DNA of 64,000 nucleotides from Pseudopyrenochaeta lycopersici (GCA_003313425.1 NHZP01000098.1:1-64000), one strand, 5' to 3'. Positions 1-8,439 are shown, counted from the first letter of the stretch. Translations and numbers: made by a program. Notes: a model not told the origin generated them from the sequence alone.

Positions 1-2
1 TT

Positions 3-296
3 GTAACACGATCACCTGATGGTCATACGGCGGATGCTGTAGTTGTGGAGGCACTGTTTGATACTTTGTCACTAGGTGGCTTTTCTACATCTGTGAAGTG
101 CGCATGCAGACTACATGGAATTTGTAGGCGTTGTGCATCAGTACAGCGTATGTCGCCAAGGTTTCTTTTGTTGAATGGATTTTCTGGAGTATGGCCGTTC
201 GGGGAATCCGTTTGGTTTGCTGGCATTAGTCATGCTGTGGGACTATTACAGCCGTATTCAGTGAACTGGATGAGTTGCGATTTATCCCTTAAGTGA
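3..296 (+). CDS. U0: 3' part of exon 2 of a two-exon array family protein (5' truncated by window)
   Basis: Open from the window start to TAA at 294-296, about 97 codons. It carries the family's C-terminal half: CACRLHGICRRC (a CxCx5CxxC motif, probably metal-binding), SPRFLLLNGFSGVWPFGES, then WFAGISHAVG and a final NWMSC. The WFAGIS motif has H in place of the usual D. The 5' half of exon 2, the intron and exon 1 lie outside the window. Function unknown; the family assignment rests on alignment by eye to about 25 other units here. Confidence 0.75.
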   Translation, partial: VTRSPDGHTADAVVVEALFDTLSLGGFSTSVKCACRLHGICRRCASVQRMSPRFLLLNGFSGVWPFGESVWFAGISHAVGLLQPYSVNWMSCDLSLK

Positions 297-568
297 GTCA
301 ATGTAGTTCGTTATTGAGGAACATGGACTAGTAGTTAGGAGGGCTATTACTGATGGTAATTGATTGTGGAGAAACAGGCTTTGTTTTATTTCCGAATCGG
401 TGGTGGTATCGTGAAGCGTGTTGACACATATTCTCTGTGTATGCGGGTTTAGGTATGTAAATTCTGTAGGGAGCAGAATAGTATTCTCAAATTGTAGAAG
501 AAAAGCTAATGTCGTAATGGTTAGGTCTTCGAAACAAATAAGGATTTTTGTATTGCCTTGCAATATTG

Positions 569-1086
569 TTAAGGGTGTGTGGACGCCCTGGGATGGAACA
601 TCAGACCTCTCGAAAAAATGGCTAAGTTCATTTTTGTTGTGGCTGGAAGTCACGTGTTGGGGGAGCTGAAAAAAATTTTCAGCCACTCCTCAACTTTTCT
701 AGTGTGGCGCAGCCTATATATGATTCCTTTCACTAGAAAGTTGTCAAGTGGTCCGGCAGCCTCGTGCTGCCTGGACCCTGGACACTTTACACGTATGGCG
801 TTGCCACGACTGGAGGGAGTACCGAAGGGTTAGGCTTTTTAAAGCCTAGAGGCAAGAGCCCCTGTAAGCAACGCGAGCACGGACTGTGCGGGTCATCTGA
901 CCTTGGTTTGCACGTGGGAGACACTCTTGGCCCCACCACGCTCTCAATCAGTTGTTTGATTGGTCTATGGAGATAGATTCATGGAGGGCGCACACTCGTG
1001 CCAACTAGGGACTAGGTGGTCTTGGCATTGCGCAAGACAGATATCGAGAGATATAAGAGGGGGGACAACCCTCCCCTTCACGGAGG
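569..1086 (+). repeat. Boundary module U0/U1 with promoter
   Basis: Left arm CAACTTTTCTAGTG (691-704, one extra T) faces right arm CACTAGAAAGTTG (731-743) around mini-hairpin GGCGCAGCC. Downstream covarying stem AGGCTTTTTAAAGCCT at 832-847; AATCAG/TGATT hairpin with inverted CCAAT box near 961; TATA-like ATATAAG at 1051-1057; initiator-like CACGGAG at 1079-1085. Confidence 0.8.
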
Positions 1087-1126
1087 TGTTCTATACTGTA
1101 TAGGTTTTTCTCTCTACTATACTGCG

Positions 1127-1899
1127 ATGGTGTCGCGGCCTGGACAGGGCACTATGGCGGGTCCTAGTGCTACAAGAAGGTTCTTATATCTTTTAGAAGC
1201 GTTAAAGGAAGGGACTTCCCGTGGGGTACTTCTAGGGACAGGTATAGAATATGGAGTCGTGATGGATCACGTGTCGGGTAGGTGATCTCTTTCTCTTTGT
1301 CTCGTTGGAGATGTCAGTAGGGGAGGCCCCCAACTAACGGAGTAGCAGAGCTTGTGGGACGCAATGTGTCTCTCACGGTTCACGTGGAGTTGTCGGGAAG
1401 CCAGTCTTGGTGGCTTACAGAGGTGAGCGGGCAGCCCCCTCGGCAGTGTGTTAGAGGAACAGCATACACTTTGTCTGGAAGACTACGAGCGCTTTAGTAG
1501 CCAGGGGGGCACCTGGCAGTCAGTTCTAGTTTTTAAGGTGGATATCCCTTATAGGGGTCAAGTGCGGAGCTCTGTTGCATTTGGGCTATTGTCTGAGGAA
1601 GCACTACATGCGCTGCAAAGGCACATCTTACCTTGTCTGACACCCGGTAATCGGCACGCTGCTCATGCGTTGGTTGTCGATAGTTTGTTCGACTTGTTGG
1701 AGGATGGGTATTCTAGTAAGGGTGTGTACCGTGAAGATACGATGTGTGAGCGTAGTGAGAATACATGTCACTCTATCATAGTTTGTCCTTTCAGATGGGT
1801 TTTGCGGTGTATGGCCGCGCACGGAGTTTGACTAGTTTGCTGGGATCAGTGAGGCTGTTGGCATAGTAGAACCATCAGGAGATAACTAGTTAAGTTGCC
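1127..1899 (+). pseudogene. U1: decayed two-exon array gene, frameshifted copy of U24
   Basis: Exon 1 starts at ATG 1127 (gcgATGGTGTCGC context) and ends at 1277. The intron 1278-1348 begins GTAGGT and ends CTAACGGAGTAGCAG. Exon 2 starts at 1349 in family frame, but an extra T near 1451 (tgtgTTagagg against tgtgTagagg in U24) brings a stop at 1495-1497. Further on, the Cys motif is degraded, another frameshift lies near 1800, and two family Trp codons read TAG (GAC TAG TTT; AAC TAG TTA). The downstream damage is shared with U24. The extra T is unique to this copy and could be a sequencing error, because all differences I found between U1 and U24 are single-base indels. Confidence 0.7.
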
Positions 1900-2135
1900 A
1901 TATGTTATAGTAACATAGTAGTTGTAGGTTCCTTTCATGGTTAAGCGTGTATATGGAGTATGCTAAGGTAGTAGAAACGGTACGTTAGTAGGATGAAGTA
2001 TTTCATGTATTACGCTATGAGATTATGATTATAGACTAATATTCTTTAGTATAGTATATATAGGAATAGGTACTAATGTAGTAATGGTATGGCTATTCGA
2101 GGAACGAAGAAGTTGTGGTGCGTAGCTTGGTCAGG
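1832..2135. other. U1 3' remnant and AT-rich tail
   Basis: The first 70 bp are decayed exon 2. The rest is TAGTA-rich low-complexity sequence with no ORF, RNA gene or repeat of its own that I can see. Confidence 0.5.
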
Positions 2136-2650
2136 AAGGGTGTGGGCGCCCTTGGGATGGAACATCAAAAAAAAATAAAAAATTGGCTAAGTCCAATTTC
2201 ACAGTGGCTGGAGGCCATGCAGAGTCACCTGGGTGTGGCGCGGATTTCGCGCACAGACCAGAAATCAACTTTCTAGTGTGGCGTTCCGCCTATATATGAT
2301 TCCTTTCACTAGAAAGTTGTCAAGTGGTCACCAGCCTTGCGCTGGAGACCCTCGACACTTTACCTGTAAGCAGAGCCTGTGAGTGGAGGGAACAACGGAG
2401 TGTTAAACTAGAATTAGTTTAGAGGCGCTGCACGCTTAAGTAACACGCAGCACGGACCGTGTGAGTCAGATGACTGCAGGGTTACCCGTGGGAGGCACCC
2501 CTGCCCCCACAACACGGTCAGACTGAAGTTCTGATTGGTCTATGGACATAGATTCATGGAATGGGCACTCCGCTGCTCCCTAGGGACTAGGTGCTCTTGG
2601 CGTTGCGCAAGACAGAGATCTATATAGGAGGGGAGCCCGCTCACAGAGTA
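2136..2650 (+). repeat. Boundary module U1/U2 with promoter
   Basis: Hairpin AAGGGTGTGGGCGCCCTT leads in. Perfect 13-bp arms CAACTTTCTAGTG (2266-2278) and CACTAGAAAGTTG flank GGCGTTCCGCC. Core TGATTCC at 2297. Covarying stem AAACTAGAATTAGTTT at 2405-2420; inverted CCAAT box near 2534; TATATAG at 2621-2627. Confidence 0.8.
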
Positions 2651-2737
2651 CTGAGACGCAGGGAGTGCGTGTTTCGGAGACAGTTGTTGAAGGTTGTTTT
2701 ACTTTGAAAACAGCATTTGTAGTACGCAGAGGGGCGG

Positions 2738-3336
2738 ATGGCTGGACGGCACAGCACCAGCGTGGAATGCCTACGTTTACCCCGGGCAAGTTCGGGGGCG
2801 AGAGCGTGGCGACGGTTTGGCGAAGCACATCGAAGATTAACAACAACGGAGTGTTTCTTGCTGCAAACTATACAGGCTGTATATCCAGTTAGTGGTAGCA
2901 ACTCGTCCACGTCTGTGCTCGACACAACACGACTAGGTGTGTGGCGGTATGTATCACGTAGTGTCCTGCCAGTGGAGCGTGTGCTTATACAACAGTTTTT
3001 TTCAGAGGACGGATTCGTCTCTTGTTGTCGCATTTATCGATATGTGGTGCATATCTGGAGGATCATGAGAGAAGATGGTTGCATGCTCGTGTTAACGGCT
3101 TTAGGGATCGAGTTGCAGAGTTGGTAGGCAGCAGTAGTCTGTATGCGCAGTATACGGTTTCTTGGAGAGACCAGTTGGATTCTCTCGTGCAGGACGGAAG
3201 TCGGCGTTTACCACTCGGAGAGTTATCCCTAGATGCTGTATTGGCAAGGCAAAGAAACGCTGTTAGTCCGCAAGGGCGTAATTCTCGTGTGCACGATCTC
3301 GAAGAGGTAGAGAATGATTATAGTACTACACATTAG
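2738..3336 (+). CDS. U2: probable F-box-like protein gene, reading frame changes at a T7 run
   Basis: ATG 2738 opens 129 codons in one frame. From about 3000 the more protein-like sequence is in another frame, running to the TAG at 3334-3336. It reads LLSHLSICGAYLEDHERRW followed by a VNGFRDRV segment, which resembles an F-box helix pair and the end of exon 1 in other units, then LPLGELSLDAV, close to the family's FAELSLEALD. A T7 run at about 2995-3001 sits where the frames would have to be joined; one extra T would give a single frame of 199 codons. Either an indel error or a real frameshift or pseudogene is possible. The F-box call is by pattern only. Neither an intron nor the CxCx5CxxC and GISDAVG motifs are visible. 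Confidence 0.35.
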
Positions 3337-3690
3337 ATCTTTTGTAGATCTTGTTATTTGCTATGGTGGTCGCGGACTGCGTTACGATCTGGGTGAGGCA
3401 TGGTATGTGTTTTATGCTATGTGTTAGTATCTATTGTAGGAACACGTACATTTGTTTAAGGTACGTATGTAACGTTCTATCGAGAGTAAGGTAAGTAATA
3501 ACATTCCTTCTGCTAGGTATGTAGTTAGTATTAAGTATGCTTTAACCATGTTACTAGGTTGCTTTATAGGATGTACATATCTATACATAATTATAGTTGT
3601 ACGTTTAATTTTCCTGGAAATAAGTACTACTGTAGTAAAGGTAGGGTTATTGCGAAGAATAAAGAATTTGTATGGCAGAGCTTGGTTAGT
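3337..3690. other. U2 3' tail
   Basis: AT-rich, TAGTA-rich stretch of about 350 bp with no convincing ORF or RNA gene. It appears to be length-adjusting filler before the next boundary module. Confidence 0.5.
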
Positions 3691-4206
3691 AAGGGCTCCC
3701 ACCCTTAGGATGGAATATCGAACATCCATTCTTCTCAAAAAAATGGCGAAGTCCAATTGTGTGTGGCTGGAAGACAGGCTGAGTCAGATGGGGGCTGTGG
3801 CGCGTTCTGCGCACAGACGGGTTGTGATGGGCACGGGCCCATTCTCTCAACTTTCGAGTGCTATATATGATTCCTTTCACTAGAAAGTTGTCAAGTGGTC
3901 AGGAGCCTTGCGCTTCTGATCCTAGACACTTTACAATTAAGCAGAGCCTGTGAGTGGAGCGAGTACCGAAGGGTTAGTCTTGAATAAGACTAGAGGCGCT
4001 GCCCCCTGTAAGTAAGCCAGAGCACGGACGGTGCGGGTCGTTTGACCTTGGTTTGCCCACTCTTTTTCAGGACGTTAGTCTGATTGGTCTATGAACATAG
4101 ACACGGGGACTAGGCAGTATACTGCCCACTAGGGACTGGTATTTCTTGGCGGCGCGCAAGACGGGGACATATATAACAACAGCGTCTCTGCTGTTGGCAC
4201 GGAGTG
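3691..4206 (+). repeat. Boundary module U2/U3 with promoter
   Basis: Left arm CAACTTTCGAGTG (3848-3860, one mismatch to the right arm), no mini-hairpin; core TGATTCC at 3868. Covarying stem TAGTCTTGAATAAGACTA at 3974-3991. Inverted CCAAT 4083-4087; TATATAA 4170-4176; inverted repeat AACAGCGTCTCTGCTGTT; initiator CACGGAG near 4199. Confidence 0.8.
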
Positions 4207-4302
4207 TGTTTTACATTCCCTTGGGATACGCATAATATTCTGGTGGATATTGTGTGGCACACTTTTCACGGATGTGCTCCTAGTGCACCATCGAAGGCCT
4301 TT

Positions 4303-5159
4303 ATGGGTACCCTTTTGGGACCCTCGCCCAACGGGGCTCCTATGAAATGGGATGTGGAACGTTTGAGTAATGCGACTTGGAGAGATGTCGCGGTGTTGTG
4401 GAGCAAGAGATATTTGCGCTTATGGGTGGATGCCCGAGCAAGAGCGTGGCTGGAGCAAATACGTGACAGTTGTCAGCGCTGGTGTGGTAATGGGATGGAG
4501 GTCCCATTTGCATTTGTTGTAGCACACATGGAATGTGAGTGTAGAACATGGTACATCTATGCTATGCTGAACATCACGTAGTGCTTCTGCATCACTGTGT
4601 TTCAGTGAGCTGTGTTGTCACTGACGGTGGCACAATGAAGTGGCTGCTTATGAAAGACCAGCGCTCTTGTGGTGGAGACACATCGATAAGTTATGAAGGA
4701 TCTTCCTCACGCGTAATGCGTGCCCATGTAGTGGTTACTGCGGCTGGTGCGGTTGCAGTGTTGCCGCTATGTAAGAGCTCGCTACTGGCTGTAGCACGGG
4801 GGATCGGGCCGGTCCTAGCCGGTGTTCTCTATGGGAGAATTGTAAAGAATCCTAATCGCACTGTGTTGCGTCGTAAGCGCACGGTAGTTGCGGTGACAGC
4901 TGTGCAAGAGGTGTTCCGTCATGTGGAGATCGGAGGCTTTATGGGGGCAGTAGGGTGTGTCTGCACAGTAGCTGGTTCTGTGTGCGGAGCATGTGCCTTT
5001 GCTGCTCTGTCTGTGGACATAAAGGTTTTGACCGTTGACGATGTTAATGGCATTGTGGACGGGAGCGATTGGTGGGATGGTTATACCACTGTGCCAGGTT
5101 ATGCCAAAGGGGCGGCTGTTTTTGATGAAGTAGTACGAAATAGTAAGCGACTCTCTTAA
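4303..5159 (+). CDS. U3: divergent two-exon array protein (269 aa)
   Basis: Join 4303-4534 and 4582-5159. The intron starts GTGAGT and ends CTGAACATCACGTAG, and the phase-1 junction restores the frame (gaa t + tg ctt). The ATG at 4303 is the first in this frame. Exon 1 contains WRDVAVLWSKRYLRLWVDA, which resembles the second helix and WR of an F-box. Exon 2 opens with HHCVSVSCVVTDGGTMKWLL, the counterpart of the family's GVSLTCHV..WWLTKE. Near its end it has CVCTVAGSVCGAC, a one-residue-longer version of the family Cys motif. It lacks GISDAVG and ends in a WWDGYTTVPGYAKG segment. Function unknown; a ubiquitin-ligase adaptor role is an inference from the F-box-like exon. Confidence 0.7.
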
Positions 5160-5281
5160 GTTATTGTTTTTGTTGAATTTGAAATAAACGTAGCATATAG
5201 TTATTTGTATTGATCGTATTATATAGAACTTATACAGAACCCTAAACAATTGAAAAAATTGTATTACAGAGCTTGGTTAGT

Positions 5282-5874
5282 AAGGGTGTGAACCCTTAAA
5301 ATGGAACATCGAATCTTCAAAAAAAAATGCGTAAGTCCATTTTCCCTGTGGCTGGAGGGCCATGCAGAGTCACGTTAGCTGTGGCGCGTTCTGCGCACAG
5401 ACGGGTCGAGTTGGGGCACGGGCCCATTCTGTCAACTTTCGAGTGTATATATGATTCCTTTCACTAGAAAGTTGTCAAGTGGTCGAGGAGCCCCGTGCTC
5501 CTTGACCCCTGACACTTTACATGTAAGCAGGGCCAACGACTGGAAGGAGTAGCGAAGCGGTAGACTACTTGTAGGCTAGGGCCGCTGCACTCTTAAGTAA
5601 CCCGGCGCACGGACGTAGCGCAAGATCATCTGATCTCTGGGTTACACGTGGGAGGCACTCTTGCCCCCACTCCACTCAGATTCTTCGTCTGATTGGTCTA
5701 TGGCGATAGACACAGGGAGGGAGCACTTTGTTGCCTACTAGGGACTAGTTTCTCTTGGCGAAGAATATTCTAGGTAGATACTTGGTTGTGACGGGTAGTC
5801 ATGTATGGAGGTAGTAGTATATATAAGTAAGGCCGGTCATGGCCGACTCTTTCATTACCGACGCCCTCACGGAG
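5282..5874 (+). repeat. Boundary module U3/U4 with promoter
   Basis: Lead-in AAGGGTGTGAACCCTT at 5282-5297; left arm CAACTTTCGAGTG 5433-5445; core 5452. Covarying stem TAGACTACTTGTAGGCTA 5561-5578. Inverted CCAAT 5692-5696; TATATATAA 5818-5826 followed by GGCCGGTCATGGCC. The CACGGAG copy (5868) is about 50 bp from TATA, farther than usual. Confidence 0.8.
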
Positions 5875-5938
5875 GCAGGACGTTGGTGGGTTTGCCTCGA
5901 GTGTCTTTTGTGGATGCAAAGGGCTGTTGCACTAGCGT

Positions 5939-6674
5939 ATGCTTAATAGTTATAGTATGGAAACTATGAGCGCGGATGTTGCTCTTTGCATTGTTGAGCA
6001 TGTAGGGACCCTCACTGAGCTTGCGTTGCTGCGACGTGTTTGTCGCGGCTGGAGGTCATCTGTTACGAAAGGGTTTAGCGCATGGGTGCGGGCACAGCGG
6101 AGCGATATGCCTTCAGAGGTCTTCTCTTTGGCGGAGCTCGCTCTTGTGAGGGATCACGTGGACAGTGAGTTAGACGGAGTTGTGCAGTGTAGCTGCGGTA
6201 TTGTTGATCCCTCACGCAGTTCTTGTGTCCCATGGAGTGGTACTGGAGTGCGACGTTTCTCGGCCATGGAGAGCGTGGCGGCTTATATGGAATGGTGCGC
6301 AGAGGGCGCTGCTTTGTGGCAGTATGTGGGGTTGTAACTGCCTCTTGCGTGTAAAGCCTTCTTTACCAGCAGCAGGCGAAGGCTATCTTGTCCTGCGAAG
6401 GGTTCCTTGGCCATGTTGGAGCCATGCTCAAAGCTGTGATGTGTGTATCACTATGCTATGTACGAAGTCGTTGGATGCGTTGGTAGAGACGATTATTCCC
6501 TTCTTTTGGGAATCCCGTGGGAGAGAGGTCCCGCAGGATATCGTTCTTTGTGGGGACTGGAGGGTTACCTTTGTCTGGCGCGATAAGCTCTATCATGTGT
6601 TACATGAGGTTGTGTTTGGCTGTCTGCGTAGGCGGCATTCCTGTAGTGGTACTGTGTTATTACGTGGTACGTAG
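5939..6674 (+). CDS. U4: F-box protein, two exons (226 aa)
   Basis: Join 5939-6164 and 6220-6674; intron GTGAGT...CTCACGCAG, phase 1. Exon 1 has the clearest F-box in the window at about residues 10-45: MSADVALCIVEHV then LTELALLRRVCRGW. F-box proteins bind SKP1 and present substrates to cullin-RING ubiquitin ligases. Exon 1 ends LAELALVRDHVD, matching the VRDHV end of the family's exon 1. Exon 2 keeps VLVSHGVVLECDV at its start and SLDALVETIIPFF in the middle, but lacks the CxCx5CxxC and GISDAVG motifs. A short upstream ORF (ATG near 5912, ending TAA at about 5944) overlaps the start. An alternative start is the in-frame ATG at 5957. Confidence 0.75.
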
Positions 6675-6867
6675 TACACTTACGACAGAGTTGTTAAGGT
6701 AATAGTATATTTGTAAACGGTAGTTGAGGTTTGTATAGTTACTGATCTATTGTATAGGTAAACGCGGTTTTGATATACGTTGCGGTAGCAGTTGTAGTAG
6801 TAGACTGTATTGCTTTGTTCTGTCATTTTGTAATAGCAGTATTTTTTTGCAGCAGGACTGGAATTTA

Positions 6868-7358
6868 CTAAGTCGGACACGGTGTGGCGAAAAAAGAAGT
6901 TGAGGATTGGCCTGTGCGCGATTTAGCGCAGTTCCGGAGGTACATGGTGCTCACCCAGAAGTGGGTGGGCGGGAGGTCACACTCCAGCCACAGTCAACAT
7001 TTCTAGTGAGGCGCAGCCTATATATGATTCCTTTCACTAGAAAGTTGTCAAGTGGTCAGGAGCCTTGCGCTCCTTACCCTTGTCACTTTACACGTAAGCG
7101 GAGCCCATGACTGGAGGGAGTAACGAAGTGTTAAACCACTTGGGGTTTAGGGCCTCTGCACTTAGTAAGCAAGCCGAAGCACGGACGTAGCGCGAGATCA
7201 TCTGATCTGTGGGTTGCCACATTTGTTAAATCTAAGATTTGATTGGTCTATGGATATAGATTCATGGAAGGGGCACAACACTGCCTGCTATGTAGTAGTT
7301 TCTCTTGGCGGTGCCATAGATAGAGGTATATAATAACAACAGAGGATCTGTGTTCATG
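6868..7358 (+). repeat. Boundary module U4/U5, type-B lead-in, with promoter
   Basis: The lead-in differs from most units: gtgtggcgaaaaaagaag, then a GTGCGC..GCGCA hairpin and CACCCAGAAGTGGGTG. Left arm CAACATTTCTAGTG 6995-7008; core 7025. Covarying stem AAACCACTTGGGGTTT 7133-7148. AAATCTAAGATTT hairpin; inverted CCAAT 7242-7246; TATATAAT 7327-7334; AACAGAGGATCTGTG. Confidence 0.75.
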
Positions 7359-7398
7359 GATATGTTTTACAATATGTAGTTTTTTTACTACACATGCG

Positions 7399-8190
7399 AT
7401 GGAGTCGCGCTCTGGACAGGGCACTATGGCGGGAGCCAGTGCTACCATAAGCTTCTTATCTATTGTGCGTCAGTTACAGGAAGGGAGTTCCTGTTCATTG
7501 TCTGTAGAGACAGCTGTGGAACTGCAACGCGTGAGAGATCACGTGCACAGTCAGTGTTTTTCTTTTCCCCTAGACACACGATAGGTTGGCCGATGCCCAA
7601 CTAACGTCATCACAGTGCTGGTGGAGCAGCATGTCTCTCTCATGGCGTATGTTGATGCGTCGGGAAGACAAGCTTGGTCGATTACCAAGGAGAGCGGACG
7701 CCTTCCCCGTCAATGTACCGAACAACAACGCATGGAGTGTTTTGAGGATTACCAGGAACTCAGTGCCTCGGGGGGTACCCAGCAGGCGCTTCTTGTCCTC
7801 AAGGTGGATACGAGTTGGAATGGCGTGGTGCGGAGCCGTGTTATATTTGCGAAGCTCTCCCTAGAGACACTGGATGTTGTCGTACAGCGGGTACTGCCTA
7901 GAATTAGATTGCCTGGTGGGCAAGTTGTAGATGCTGTAAGCATGGAGGGACTAATGCAGTTTTTAAGCATTGGGTACTATAGTACGCGGGTGGATTGCGC
8001 GTGTACTTTGTACAGAATCTGTCAGCCTTGTGTGTGTGCGCACCGGATTTCATCGAGGTTTCTTCGTTTGAATGGGTTTTCTGGGGTAAGGCCATTCGGG
8101 AAGTGTTACTGGTTTACTGGGATCAGTGACGCTGTGGGAGCAGTACTACCGTCTGGCAGGAACTGGTTGAGTTGCACTCGTTCTTGGTAA
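7399..8190 (+). CDS. U5: two-exon array family protein, canonical member (241 aa)
   Basis: Join 7399-7549 and 7616-8190; intron GTCAGT...CTAACGTCATCACAG, phase 1. The ATG lies in the recurrent gcgATGGAGTCGC context. Exon 1 (50 codons) ends LQRVRDHVHS. Exon 2 order: LVEQHVSLMAYV (about 51-63), WSITKESGRLPRQC (about 70-84), ALLVLKVD (about 107), FAKLSLETLDVVVQRVLP (about 125-145), CACTLYRICQPC (about 180), GFSGVRPFGK then WFTGISDAVG (about 215-225), NWLSC near the end. The spaced cysteines suggest one zinc site. I recognise no known domain in exon 2. The intron holds a GTTGG..CCAAC hairpin just before the branch site. Confidence 0.85.
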
Positions 8191-8439
8191 GAATATCGTG
8201 ATGGTAAGATTACCTAGTCCCTGTGTCCATGTAATGGTAATAATATATCTCAGTAGGAGATGGGTGCCTAGCATATTTATGGAGATAATTTGTTTGGGTA
8301 TATTTGGTAATTGTAAGTAACGATTGTGTATCGAATTTTTTTATTTTTTGTTAAAATAAAGTCATTGTATACTGTATGAATCTGTGCTAACTACAGTAGT
8401 ATGAGTAGTAAAGAATTTGTATGGCGGAGGTCAGTCAGT

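Noticed and set aside
703..833. Small ORFs containing MIPFTRKLSSG at nearly every boundary
   Set aside because: They translate the conserved core and its flanks. Conservation is at the DNA or RNA level (stems, indels), several frames are disrupted by indels, and no promoter fits.
744..1000. Structured element as tRNA, HDV-like ribozyme, group I or group II intron
   Set aside because: I could not fit a cloverleaf, the HDV double pseudoknot, group I P/Q/R/S elements or a group II domain V. It remains an unassigned structure.
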